Below are positions 1-8,598 of a stretch of 64,000 bases of DNA, in pieces. The stretch covers positions 1,488,001-1,552,000 of the forward strand of contig NZ_CP060707.1 of NCBI RefSeq assembly GCF_003048675.2, written 5' to 3'. Origin of the DNA: Campylobacter concisus. GTDB lineage: Bacteria > Campylobacterota > Campylobacteria > Campylobacterales > Campylobacteraceae. The stretch's first letter is position 1. The number at the start of each line of letters is the position of its first letter. The position numbers and the translations under genes were made by a program. The notes under the pieces are model-generated. The model was not told the origin of the DNA, made no database searches, and saw only the letters and a list, made by a program, of their open reading frames with translations.

Positions 1-19
1 TTTTTCCTTTCATTTTGAC

Positions 20-1030
20 TTATTCGTCGTCTAAATTTATCTCAGGCACTTTCTCTTCAAAAAGTGTCTTGCTCTTTGGCTCTTTTGGCTTTAGATCGCT
101 TGCTTTTTTAAGCAGACCGCCCAGCATATCGCGATTTAGCTCCTCTTTGCTAATGGGCCTTACATCATCAAATTCGCTAAACTCCAAAGCCTCTTTATCT
201 ATCTTTATCTCGTAGTCTAGCTGTCCGCTAAGCCTTGCTAGCTCGTCGCTTATCGCAGAGCAAAAGACCTCAGTGTATCCCCTGTGAGCGCAGTTTTTAG
301 CTAGAAATTCGCTCATCACATTTAGGTGATTTATGTAGTCATCTTGCAAGATATTTGCCTGCAAAAGCTCAAATTTCAAAAATAGCCAGTATGTGTTTAG
401 CACGTCACTTTCGCAGTATTCGTTTATCTTATCAAGTTCGCCTGCGTAGTATAGCTCAAGCACCTGATCGCCGTGCACGTCGTATTTGCCAGGTAAATTT
501 AAGCTAGCACAAAGTGTATCAAGCTTTAGCCCTCTAACACTTCCAAAATCGCTTATAAAATCAAGCAGATCAAGGTGAAATTTAGGCGAATACCTTGCCC
601 TATAATTTTCCCATTTGTTTTTGTTTAGCTCTTTGTTTTCGCTCTCGTAATATGCCGCTGCGTTTAGGTTGTAGCGCATCGCACGCACCATAAGCATTGG
701 CAGGTCAAAGCCACGGCCGTTAAAGCTAACGAGCCTTGGGTTGTAATCATTTATAAATTTTAAAAATTTAGCGATGATCTCGCGCTCATCCTTGCCCTCC
801 ATCGTGCTAACTTTTAAAAATTTGCCGTATTCATCGGCCATCACCGCAGAGATCGCGACCACTCTATGAAACATCACAGGCAAAAACTCACTCCCACTAG
901 CCTCTTTTTGCAAGGCCATCGCCTGCACGCTCACATCTTCGTCGCTTCCGTCGATGCCGTAAATTTTTCTTATCAAATTTGCATCAGGTATCGTCTCACA
1001 GTCAAAGACGCAGATGTAACTTTTCGCCAT
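20..1030 (-). CDS. DEDDy-type 3'-5' exonuclease (PolB-exonuclease-like)
   Basis: A 336-residue protein resembling the predicted 3'-5' exonucleases related to the proofreading domain of family B DNA polymerases. The N-terminus has the acidic pair of exonuclease motif I (FDCETIP, D10 and E12). Motif II is the NGRGFDLP segment, and motif III reads YCESDV, giving the Tyr-x3-Asp arrangement of the DEDDy class. No polymerase domain follows, so it should act alone as a nuclease on DNA or RNA. It is divergent from waaC, with a 63-base spacer containing a run of nine T. The substrate is unknown; the fold call is firm, the cellular role is not. Confidence 0.8.
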   Translation of the reverse strand: MAKSYICVFDCETIPDANLIRKIYGIDGSDEDVSVQAMALQKEASGSEFLPVMFHRVVAISAVMADEYGKFLKVSTMEGKDEREIIAKFLKFINDYNPRLVSFNGRGFDLPMLMVRAMRYNLNAAAYYESENKELNKNKWENYRARYSPKFHLDLLDFISDFGSVRGLKLDTLCASLNLPGKYDVHGDQVLELYYAGELDKINEYCESDVLNTYWLFLKFELLQANILQDDYINHLNVMSEFLAKNCAHRGYTEVFCSAISDELARLSGQLDYEIKIDKEALEFSEFDDVRPISKEELNRDMLGGLLKKASDLKPKEPKSKTLFEEKVPEINLDDE

Positions 1031-1093
1031 TTTAGCCCTTTTTTAAGCATTTTTTTTTAAAATCATACCAAAAATTTATATTTAAAGTGTTTT

Positions 1094-2068
1094 ATGCAAG
1101 ATAAAAATCAACTAAAAATAGCCATCGTAAAGCTTTCGGCACTTGGGGACATCGTCCATGCAGCCATCGTGCTTCAGTTTATCAAAAAGCACTGCCCAAA
1201 TACTCACATCACATGGCTGGTTGATGCCCGTTTTGCAAGCCTTTTAAAAGATCATCCCCTAATCGACGAACTAGTCATTTTGCCACTTAAAGAGAGCTTT
1301 AAAAAGAGCTACAAGATCATAAAAACACTTGGCAAATTTGACAAGATCATCGACCTGCAAGGACTTTTCAAATCAGCCGTCGTCGCAAAACTACTAGGCA
1401 AAGAAATTTATGGCTTTAGCAGAGAGAGCGTCAAAGAAAAGATCGCAGCCAGGCTTTATAGGCATAAATTTAAGATCGACTACAATGAAAATATCATAGT
1501 TAGAAACCTAAGCCTTGTTGGATACGCCTTAAATTTTAGCTTTGACAAAAGTGAAATTTTAAAAAAATCGCCCTGCTTTGAAATTTGCAAAAAATTTAAA
1601 AATGAAAGCGGCAAAAAACGCGTACTAATCGCTGCCTTTGCAAGCGAAGAGAGCAAAATTTATGATAAATTTAAAGATGTGATCAGACTGCTTGAGGGAT
1701 GCGAAATTTACCTTTGCTACGGGAGTGAGAGCGAAAAAACAAGGGCTGAGGCGATCATTTCAGGCACTTTTGCAAAACTGCTTGAAAAGCTAAGCATAAA
1801 AGATATGATAGATTTTATCGCAAGCTGCGATCTAGTAATCGGCAACGATAGCGGCTTAACGCACCTTGCATGGGCTGTAAATAGGCCTTCTATCACGCTT
1901 TTTGGTAACCGACCAAGCCACCGCAATGCCTACGTCACAGACAAAAATCTTGTCGTTGATATGGGTAAGGAGATAGATGCTAGAAGCATCGATAAAAACG
2001 ACTTTTGCATAAGAGAAATTTACCCTGAAACGGTTGCAAATTTCGCAAAAAGGCTGCTAAATGGATAG
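1094..2068 (+). CDS. waaC: LOS heptosyltransferase I
   Basis: A GT9-family glycosyltransferase of 324 residues, a usual length for WaaC. WaaC adds the first L-glycero-D-manno-heptose to Kdo2-lipid A on the cytoplasmic face of the inner membrane. The N-terminal KLSALGDIVHA motif and the C-terminal NDSGLTHLAWA and TLFGNRPS motifs are the ADP-heptose-binding signatures of the family. It is the first gene of the LOS locus and overlaps the next gene, a lipid A acyltransferase, by 8 bases, so the two are probably translated together. From memory the pair waaC-htrB opens the C. jejuni LOS locus in the same way. Confidence 0.9.
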   Translation: MQDKNQLKIAIVKLSALGDIVHAAIVLQFIKKHCPNTHITWLVDARFASLLKDHPLIDELVILPLKESFKKSYKIIKTLGKFDKIIDLQGLFKSAVVAKLLGKEIYGFSRESVKEKIAARLYRHKFKIDYNENIIVRNLSLVGYALNFSFDKSEILKKSPCFEICKKFKNESGKKRVLIAAFASEESKIYDKFKDVIRLLEGCEIYLCYGSESEKTRAEAIISGTFAKLLEKLSIKDMIDFIASCDLVIGNDSGLTHLAWAVNRPSITLFGNRPSHRNAYVTDKNLVVDMGKEIDARSIDKNDFCIREIYPETVANFAKRLLNG

Positions 2069-2954
2069 GCTATATCTAGCTGGCTTTTATACTTTGAAAT
2101 TTCTTATATTTATATTGCCAAGCTCGCTTCAAAACCTGCTTGCTAAATTTTTAGCATTTGCGTTTATGAAGCTTAAAAAAAAGCGTTTTCACATCGTGAT
2201 GACAAATTTAGACCTCGCTTTTGGCGAGACAAAAACTAAAGAAGAGAAGCTAGAGATCGCCAAAAAATGCTACTACAACTTTGCAAAATATCTTGGTATA
2301 AATTTCATCCTCAATCAAAACACGACAAAGCAAAAGATACTTGAACAAGTTGTTTTTAAAAATGAGCACTTTTTACTTGACGCGATAAAATCTGACAGAC
2401 CTATCATCGTCACGACTGCGCACTTTGGGCAGTGGGAGATATTTCCTCTAGCAGTTGCAGCGCATTTTGGGCCATCTTCAGTGCTTGGCAGAAAGCTTGA
2501 TAGCAGCGTCATGGATAAAATTTTAAGGGCAAACAGAGCGCAGTTTGACGTGGAGCTAATCGACAAAAATGGCGGCGCAAAAGATATCTTAAAAGCGCTA
2601 AAAGCTAGGCGAATAGTAGGAATTTTAGTCGATCAAAATACCGCACCAAAAGATGGCATAAAGGTGCAGTTTTTTGGCAAAAATGTGCTTCACACACCAG
2701 CTGCAAGCGTGCTAGCGCAAAAGACAAATGCTCTTATCATAAACGCATTTATCTACCAAAAAGGTGAAAATTTAAATGAAATTTGCTTTGAGCAGCCAAT
2801 AGATATAAGCACATTTGACAAAGAAGATGCTGTGCAAAAAGCGACGCAGATGCAGTGCAGTGCGTGCGAAGAGATGGTTAGAGCAAGGCCAGAAGAATAC
2901 TTTTGGTTTCACCAAAGGTTTAAGAGATTTTACGAAAATGAGTATAAATGCTAA
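2061..2954 (+). CDS. waaM: Lipid A late acyltransferase (LpxL/HtrB family)
   Basis: A 297-residue member of the lysophospholipid/lipid A acyltransferase family, which transfers a secondary acyl chain from acyl-ACP to Kdo2-lipid A. One hydrophobic segment near residues 5-35 should anchor it to the inner membrane. The catalytic H-x4-D/E motif is seen in TAHFGQWE. A C-terminal WFHQRFK motif is typical of the family. It overlaps waaC by 8 bases and the following GT2 gene by 7, so this is a tight LOS operon. The symbol waaM (htrB in older usage) rests on locus context; which acyl position is modified cannot be read from the sequence. Confidence 0.87.
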   Translation: MDRLYLAGFYTLKFLIFILPSSLQNLLAKFLAFAFMKLKKKRFHIVMTNLDLAFGETKTKEEKLEIAKKCYYNFAKYLGINFILNQNTTKQKILEQVVFKNEHFLLDAIKSDRPIIVTTAHFGQWEIFPLAVAAHFGPSSVLGRKLDSSVMDKILRANRAQFDVELIDKNGGAKDILKALKARRIVGILVDQNTAPKDGIKVQFFGKNVLHTPAASVLAQKTNALIINAFIYQKGENLNEICFEQPIDISTFDKEDAVQKATQMQCSACEEMVRARPEEYFWFHQRFKRFYENEYKC

Positions 2955-3652
2955 GCGTTGTCATTTTGACTTTTAACAGCGAAAAGTACCTAAAAGAGGT
3001 GCTAGAGAGCGCTAAATTTGCTGATGAGATCATCGTGGTTGATAGCGGCTCACGAGACAGCACAAGGCAAATTTGTGATGGCTTTAGCAATGTGAAATTT
3101 CACGAGCAAGCTTGGCTTGGATTTGGCGCGCAAAAGCAAAAGGGCGTGGATCTAGCCAAAAACGAGTGGGTCTTTGTGCTTGATAGCGACGAGGTGATAA
3201 CAGACGAGCTTAAAAATGAGATCATTAGCACGCTAAAAGAGCCTAAATTTATGGCTTACAACGTTGCTAGGTTAAATTTTTTCTTTGGCAAAGCGATAAA
3301 AAACATGGGGCTATATCCAGACTACACGGTGAGACTTTTTAACAAAAATTTTGCCAAATTTGATGGCAGAGCTGTGCATGAAAAGGTTGTTTTAAATGAC
3401 AGCTCACAAAGGCTTGGAGCGCTTAAAAATCACTTCTTGCACTACGCGTATGAGAGCATCGAGCAGTTTATCGCCAAGCAAAATCGCTACTCAAGCATGG
3501 GCGCAAAAAGAAATTTGCTAAAGGCGCTTACAAGCCCGGCATGGACATTTTTTAAGCTTTACGTGCTAAAAGGCGGCTTTAAAGAGGGCTTTGCAGGCTA
3601 TGTTATCGCTAGACTTTACGCCCAGTACACATTTTGGAAATATATAAAATGA
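2948..3652 (+). CDS. GT2 glycosyltransferase, LOS core (LgtF/WaaE-like)
   Basis: A 234-residue GT-A-fold glycosyltransferase. The nucleotide-sugar-binding start SVVILTFNSEKYL, the DSGSRDST loop and the metal-binding LDSDE motif are all present, as is the GFGAQKQ segment typical of the LOS glucosyltransferase subgroup (LgtF/WaaE/KdtX-like). It probably adds a glucose or similar residue to the first core heptose; donor and linkage are inferred only from the family. It overlaps the acyltransferase before it by 7 bases and the heptosyltransferase-like gene after it by 4. Confidence 0.8.
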   Translation: MLSVVILTFNSEKYLKEVLESAKFADEIIVVDSGSRDSTRQICDGFSNVKFHEQAWLGFGAQKQKGVDLAKNEWVFVLDSDEVITDELKNEIISTLKEPKFMAYNVARLNFFFGKAIKNMGLYPDYTVRLFNKNFAKFDGRAVHEKVVLNDSSQRLGALKNHFLHYAYESIEQFIAKQNRYSSMGAKRNLLKALTSPAWTFFKLYVLKGGFKEGFAGYVIARLYAQYTFWKYIK

Positions 3653-4719
3653 AAATACTTGTGATTAAATTTAGAAACATCGGCGACGTACTTTTGACAA
3701 CGCCACTCATTGAAAATTTGCACCACTACTACCCAGATGCGACCATCGACTTCGCCCTAAATAAAGGCACAGAAGCGATGATAGAAGGCAATCCTTATAT
3801 AAATAAAATCCACATTTACGATAGGCAAAGTGCAAATTCTGGCTTTTTTAAAAAGCTAATTACCGAGCTAAAATTTATAAGAGCGATCAAAAAAGAGAAG
3901 TACGATATGGCGGTGCAAACGACCACTGGAGACCGCGGAGTCATCATCTCAAAATACGCCAAGATCAAAAAGATAGTTGGCTTTTTAGGCAAGCACAATG
4001 CGATAAACAAGCTTTTAAGCGTAAAGGCAAAATACTACGAAAATTTCTCTCATACGGTTGATCTAAATTTAAACGCGCTAAGGGCTTTGGGCTTTGAGCC
4101 AGTGAGTAAAAAAGTGAGCGTTTTTTCAGACGAGAGCATGGAGCATCTAAATTTACCAAAACGCTTTGTACACGTGCATCTAACAAGCCGCTGGATGTTT
4201 AAATGCGCAAACGACGAGAGTATGGCAGAGCTCATCGACTACTGCGAAAACGAGCTAAATGTAAAGGTCGTGCTAACAAGCGACAACAAAGAAAATGAGC
4301 TAAATAAGCTTGCAAATGTGCTAAAAATTTGCAAAAGCGAGCCTATAAATTTAGGTGGCAAGCTAAGCCTAAAACAAACGATCGCCCTCTCAAAGCGCTC
4401 AAGTCTCTTTATCGGCGTCGATACTGCGATCATGCATATAGCCGCTGCAAATGACGTGCCAGTGATCGCCTTTTTTGGCCCAAGTAACGCTTTTGAATGG
4501 GGACCTTGGGACAATGGCTTGATGCAAAATGGCTACACAGCGCAAAATGGCATCCAAAGCATGGGCAAGCATATCGTATATCAAAAAGATTGGGACTTTG
4601 TGCCTTGCGACAAAGAGGGCATAAAAGAGCACGGCATCGAGAAGACTTTAATGGACTTTAGCGATGAAATGGGACATATAAAGGCGAAAATAAGATCAAA
4701 TTTGGAGCTAGCGCAATGA
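3649..4719 (+). CDS. GT9 heptosyltransferase-like protein (WaaQ-like)
   Basis: A 356-residue GT9-family protein with the N-terminal KFRNIGDVLLTTP motif and the C-terminal GVDTAIMHIAAA and FFGPSNA motifs, most like heptosyltransferase III (WaaQ). I chose the ATG at 3649 because the protein then starts directly with the family's first beta-strand (MKILVIKF) and forms an ATGA overlap with the previous stop; an ATG 15 bases upstream in the same frame is less likely. It also overlaps the next gene by an ATGA. It probably adds a branch heptose or another sugar to the LOS core; acceptor unknown. Confidence 0.78.
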   Translation: MKILVIKFRNIGDVLLTTPLIENLHHYYPDATIDFALNKGTEAMIEGNPYINKIHIYDRQSANSGFFKKLITELKFIRAIKKEKYDMAVQTTTGDRGVIISKYAKIKKIVGFLGKHNAINKLLSVKAKYYENFSHTVDLNLNALRALGFEPVSKKVSVFSDESMEHLNLPKRFVHVHLTSRWMFKCANDESMAELIDYCENELNVKVVLTSDNKENELNKLANVLKICKSEPINLGGKLSLKQTIALSKRSSLFIGVDTAIMHIAAANDVPVIAFFGPSNAFEWGPWDNGLMQNGYTAQNGIQSMGKHIVYQKDWDFVPCDKEGIKEHGIEKTLMDFSDEMGHIKAKIRSNLELAQ

Positions 4720-5789
4720 ATATCCTCCACACGCAGACGCTTTTTAACTGGGGTGGCGAGCAAAACAAGACGCTAAATGAGATGCGTTTCATGCGTGAAA
4801 TGGGTCATGAAGTGATGCTCTTTTGCAACCCAAATTCGCAGATCGAAAGCATCGCAAAAGAAGATGGATTTAAGGTCATCACACAAGAGATGAATAAGAA
4901 AAATTTTCACAAAAGCGTACCAGCACTTTGTGAGGCGATAAACTCAAACAAGATAGATGTCGTGATCACGCATGGCTCGACTGATAGCTGGGTTGGTGCC
5001 ATAGCTGGGCTAAAGTACCGCAAAAGAGGTGTTAAATTTTATAAAGAAAGACATAATCTTTTCCCTATAAAGGGGTTTCTTTCTAAATTTATGCATAAAA
5101 AGCTTTTTGATAAAATTTTATATATCTCAGGTAGCGTCAAAGAGTATCTTCTAAGCATCGGCGTTAGCGAAGATAGGCTCTTTTTTATGCCAAGCACGGT
5201 TGATGTTGAAAAGATTGGTAGCACAAAAAGCACTTTTAGAGATGAGTTTAATATCGCCAAAGATGAGCTAGTCATCGGCACTTTTACCTCACTTTACCGC
5301 AAGAAAGGCGTCTTTGACTTTGCAAGTGCTGCAAAAGAAATTTTAAAGACAAAGGATGCGACTATTGTATTTTCTGGCAACATTAGTGACGGCACAAAAG
5401 AGCAGATCGCCTCTATGTTTGACGAAAAAGATAAGATCATCTTCACTGGTTTTAGAAATGACGCGGCAAATGTTATAAAAAGCTTTGATATCTACGTATT
5501 TGCCTCGCACTCTGAGGGGCTTGGCACAGTACTACTTGAGGCGATGAGCTCAAAGGTGCCAGTAGTAGTCTATGATAATGCCCCGATGAATGTGCTAGTT
5601 AAAGATAAAGAGCGTGGGCTTTGTGCTAGAAATTTAGATGAAGCTTCACTAAAAGAGTGCATTTTAGAACTGATAAATGAGCCTGAAAAAGCCAAAATTT
5701 ACTCTCAAAACGCCTTTAAATTTGTGGATGAAAACTTTAGCCACAAGGCACTAAAAGAGGCTATAAGAAATTTACTGGAGCAAAAATGA
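4716..5789 (+). CDS. GT4 glycosyltransferase
   Basis: A 357-residue GT-B-fold protein. The N-terminal half begins MNILHTQTLFNWGGEQNK, a glycine-rich loop seen in GT4 enzymes. The C-terminal half carries the E-x7-E motif in EGLGTVLLEAM, which binds the donor sugar nucleotide. It overlaps the previous gene by ATGA and the following polysaccharide deacetylase by ATGA, so it is in the middle of the same transcript. Acceptor and donor cannot be predicted; being next to a deacetylase, it may add an N-acetylated sugar that is then deacetylated (inference). Confidence 0.8.
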   Translation: MNILHTQTLFNWGGEQNKTLNEMRFMREMGHEVMLFCNPNSQIESIAKEDGFKVITQEMNKKNFHKSVPALCEAINSNKIDVVITHGSTDSWVGAIAGLKYRKRGVKFYKERHNLFPIKGFLSKFMHKKLFDKILYISGSVKEYLLSIGVSEDRLFFMPSTVDVEKIGSTKSTFRDEFNIAKDELVIGTFTSLYRKKGVFDFASAAKEILKTKDATIVFSGNISDGTKEQIASMFDEKDKIIFTGFRNDAANVIKSFDIYVFASHSEGLGTVLLEAMSSKVPVVVYDNAPMNVLVKDKERGLCARNLDEASLKECILELINEPEKAKIYSQNAFKFVDENFSHKALKEAIRNLLEQK

Positions 5790-6583
5790 ACCACCCAGTT
5801 TGCGTGCTAACGATGCACCACTGCAATAACAATGAAAACGACTTTGCCATTAAGCCAGAGCTATTTAAAAAAGCGATTCTCATGGCACTTGACGAGGGCT
5901 ATAAATTTATAAATTATGCCCAATTTAAAGATATCGTGGCTGGCAGAGCAAAGGCTCATAAAAAGAGCATTTTGCTAACTTTTGATGATGGATATTTTGA
6001 TAATTACAAATTTGCTTTTCCTATCTTAAAAGAGCTAAACATCCCAGCCGTTTGCTTTTTGATAACAGATAAGATCAAGGATTTTAAAAGGCAGGATTAC
6101 GATTTTTCATTTAAAAAACACAAAGAGATCGACTACGACAAAGACGCAGAGTATTTTTTAAATTTAGATGAGATCAGGCAGATGCAAGAGAGTGGGCTTT
6201 TTGAATTTGATAGCCACACAGCGAGCCACTTTTCTTGCAGAAGTGACGATGAGGCAAAGCTAAGAGAGGAGTTTTCTAGCTCGCTTGCCAAGATAAAAGA
6301 GCTATTTCCAGAAAAAAAAGAATTTGGCTTTTGCTTTCCAAAAGGGCATTTTAACGAACTTTCGCAAAGGATAGTTAGAGAGTATTATGGCTTTGCTTTT
6401 AGCGTGATAGATGGCGGATTTTGCGTGAGAGATGATAAATTTAAGATAAGGCGTATCGATATCTCAAACAACGCAAAGAGTGAGAGCGACTACATTTTTA
6501 GGATCAAAAAGAAGCTTTTTATCTATTCAACGCCATTTATAGGCAAAATTTACTCAGACTTTAGAAATAGAAGCTTTAAATAG
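5786..6583 (+). CDS. Polysaccharide deacetylase family protein (NodB homology), copy 1
   Basis: A 265-residue NodB-type carbohydrate esterase. The metal-binding and catalytic TFDDGYFDN motif lies near residues 68-76, and a second motif, DSHTASH, supplies the two metal-ligand histidines. The CFPKGHF segment corresponds to the third motif. No signal peptide is visible, so it probably acts in the cytoplasm on a lipid-linked or LOS intermediate rather than on peptidoglycan. It is the last plus-strand gene of the first LOS block and stops 9 bases from the stop of a paralogue on the other strand. Confidence 0.78.
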   Translation: MNHPVCVLTMHHCNNNENDFAIKPELFKKAILMALDEGYKFINYAQFKDIVAGRAKAHKKSILLTFDDGYFDNYKFAFPILKELNIPAVCFLITDKIKDFKRQDYDFSFKKHKEIDYDKDAEYFLNLDEIRQMQESGLFEFDSHTASHFSCRSDDEAKLREEFSSSLAKIKELFPEKKEFGFCFPKGHFNELSQRIVREYYGFAFSVIDGGFCVRDDKFKIRRIDISNNAKSESDYIFRIKKKLFIYSTPFIGKIYSDFRNRSFK

Positions 6584-6592
6584 CACTTAGTC

Positions 6593-7363
6593 CTAACTCC
6601 TTAGAAAAGCATAAATAGATCCCAAAAAGTCATTTTGATAGATAAACATAGTCTTTTTAAGCCATTTTTCATCGCGCTTTGTCACTATGCGTTTTATCTC
6701 CTCAAGGTTGCCATCGGCCTTATTTATGCCGCGCTTTGTCGTGAAAAATGCCTTGTAGCCATGCTTTTTAGCAGCATTTAGATACTCGTCATTATATTTG
6801 CCTCTTGGCCAGCAAAGTGTGTCATCTTCAAAGCCAAAATTTTTCTTCATAAACTCACGGCAAAGACCAAATTCCTCATCCAAGCTAAGCTGCCCAAAAT
6901 ATCCATCAAAATGCCCGTGCGTATGCGAATGAAAGCTAAAACAATCACTCATCTTCTCGATCTGCTCTAAATTTAAGATCACATCTTGCGGCCTACTTGG
7001 AGCAAGCCTCTTACACTCGTTGTGATCAACGTTTAAAAAGCTAGCAGGCCTCAACTCATGGGCCTTTTGCGCTGCCTCTATCCAGCCAGTTATTATAAAT
7101 ATATTTGCTTTTAGTCCAAATTCTTTCACGATAGGATAGGCATAGATGTAGTTATCCATCCAGCCATCGTCAAATGTTATGCAAACACTCTTTTTAGGCA
7201 CCTCAAGCTCACCCTTTTTGTATGCGATAAATTCATTTATACTTAGCGTTTTATAGCTATTTTCGGCTAGAAATTTCATGTGCGATCTAAACTCATCAAC
7301 GCTACTAGCGATAAATCCGCTCTTTTCAAGCACGTGATGATACATCAAAACTGGTACGCTCAT
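6593..7363 (-). CDS. Polysaccharide deacetylase family protein (NodB homology), copy 2
   Basis: A 256-residue paralogue of the neighbouring deacetylase, in tail-to-tail orientation. Motif 1 is TFDDGWMDN, motif 2 is HSHTHGH and motif 3 is CWPRGKYN, so all expected metal and catalytic residues seem present. The start MSVPVLMYHHV is the usual N-terminus of this family, with no signal peptide. It overlaps the upstream GT4 gene by 4 bases and is probably co-transcribed with it. Likely role: N-deacetylation of a core sugar in LOS; the substrate is not known. Confidence 0.78.
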   Translation of the reverse strand: MSVPVLMYHHVLEKSGFIASSVDEFRSHMKFLAENSYKTLSINEFIAYKKGELEVPKKSVCITFDDGWMDNYIYAYPIVKEFGLKANIFIITGWIEAAQKAHELRPASFLNVDHNECKRLAPSRPQDVILNLEQIEKMSDCFSFHSHTHGHFDGYFGQLSLDEEFGLCREFMKKNFGFEDDTLCWPRGKYNDEYLNAAKKHGYKAFFTTKRGINKADGNLEEIKRIVTKRDEKWLKKTMFIYQNDFLGSIYAFLRS

Positions 7364-8409
7364 TTTACAAGCTCCATATATAAATTTTGTGTGTTTTCTA
7401 TCATTTTTTCGATACTAAATGTCTCTTTGACGTACTCTCTGCCAAATTCACCCATCTGCTTTCTTAAATTTTCATCCAAAATGAGCCTTTCAAGCACCTT
7501 TTTTAGCTCCTCTTTGTTGCCATTTTCAAATAAAAATCCGCTTTTGCCATTACTCACTGCCTCACCAAGACCGCCCACATTGCTCCCAATGGTAGCTAGC
7601 TTGCACGAAGATGCCTCAAGTAACGCTCCGCCGATAGCCTCCATGTCTGATGGGAGCACGCAGATATCAAGCGAGCCTAAAAAGTCGCTCACGTCGGTTC
7701 TGTTGCCAAGCATGAAGATATTTTTCTTATCTTTTATATACTCGTGTAAATTTTTATTTTGAGGACCGTCTCCCACGATAAAAAGGGCTGATTTTTCTAA
7801 ATTTAATTCGCTAAATGCATCGATTAAGAGCTTATGATTTTTAGCAGCTCTTAGCACTGCAACGATGCAAACGCCCGCTACATCATCACTTAGGCCAAAT
7901 TCTTTTTTCATATTTATCTTAAATTCTGGCGTGTATTTTTGCGTGTCGATGCCTGTGTAGATTTTTAGCACCTTCTCTTTTTTCACACCTCTTTTGATAA
8001 GATCAGTGCAAACTGAGTTGCAAACGCCAACCACTTTGGTGCTTAGGTTGTAAGGTATGGGAGAGCTTATAGGTAGCTGCAAATGCCTAGTGCGAACCAC
8101 GCTAACTCCACAAATTTTGCCCACAAGTGCGCCTATTGTGCCGTCTTTGCCTGAGTGAGTTGAGATGATTTTTATATTATTTTGTTTTACAAATTTGCAA
8201 ATTTTTAAAATTTCAAAGATATTAAATGACCTTTTAAGGTTAAACTCGACAAATTCGCACTCTATTTGCTTTTCAAGGCTTTTTGAGCCAGGGTTTAGCC
8301 CATAAAAAACCTTAAATTTGCTCTTATCTAGTCCGTTTATCACACGCTGTGTGCGGTGCTCCTGCCCGCCAAATCCAAGAGAGCTTTCAAGCTCAAGTAT
8401 ATTTATCAT
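7360..8409 (-). CDS. GT4 glycosyltransferase (minus-strand LOS block)
   Basis: A 349-residue GT-B glycosyltransferase. The N-terminus has a glycine-rich GFGGQEHRTQ loop, and the C-terminal donor-binding E-x7-E motif is in EAIGGALLEAS. It is transcribed away from the next plus-strand LOS gene, from a 189-base AT-rich divergent spacer, and overlaps deacetylase copy 2 by an ATGA. These two genes form a reversed block inside the otherwise plus-strand LOS locus. Substrate unknown. Confidence 0.8.
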   Translation of the reverse strand: MINILELESSLGFGGQEHRTQRVINGLDKSKFKVFYGLNPGSKSLEKQIECEFVEFNLKRSFNIFEILKICKFVKQNNIKIISTHSGKDGTIGALVGKICGVSVVRTRHLQLPISSPIPYNLSTKVVGVCNSVCTDLIKRGVKKEKVLKIYTGIDTQKYTPEFKINMKKEFGLSDDVAGVCIVAVLRAAKNHKLLIDAFSELNLEKSALFIVGDGPQNKNLHEYIKDKKNIFMLGNRTDVSDFLGSLDICVLPSDMEAIGGALLEASSCKLATIGSNVGGLGEAVSNGKSGFLFENGNKEELKKVLERLILDENLRKQMGEFGREYVKETFSIEKMIENTQNLYMELVK

Positions 8410-8546
8410 TATTTTTCCTAGCTTTAATACCGCTTAAATTAGCGATTTTTAGGGCATTATAGCTAAAAAATTTTTAATTTTATTTTTAAGTATTTTACTA
8501 TTTGTTTTTGATAAAATAAATCCCTTAAAATAAAAATCAAATGCCT

Positions 8547-8564
8547 TATTAATAATTATTAATA
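8547..8564. promoter_or_regulatory. 18-bp perfect palindrome in divergent LOS spacer
   Basis: The spacer 8410-8598 separates the minus-strand GT4 gene from the plus-strand one. It is almost pure A+T and contains TATTAATAATTATTAATA, a perfect 18-bp palindrome that ends 34 bases before the start at 8599. It could be an operator, possibly of Fur type, because Fur sites in this genus are AT-rich dyads. In such AT-rich DNA a palindrome of this length can also arise by chance. Confidence 0.3.
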
Positions 8565-8598
8565 CTACCTATCTGGGCACTGGCTTTAGGAGTTATAG

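Noticed and set aside
1050-1060. Run of nine T in the exonuclease-waaC spacer as a phase-variable switch
   Set aside because: Campylobacter phase variation in LOS genes uses poly-G/C runs mostly within genes; this T run is in AT-rich noncoding DNA and may be ordinary.
3634-3648. Earlier start for the GT9 gene
   Set aside because: The ATG at 3649 gives the conserved first strand and an ATGA overlap; the earlier ATG adds five residues lacking family similarity.
7280-7762. 160-codon plus-strand open frame over the deacetylase/GT4 junction
   Set aside because: Antisense to two well-supported genes; low-complexity Ser/Leu/Pro translation.
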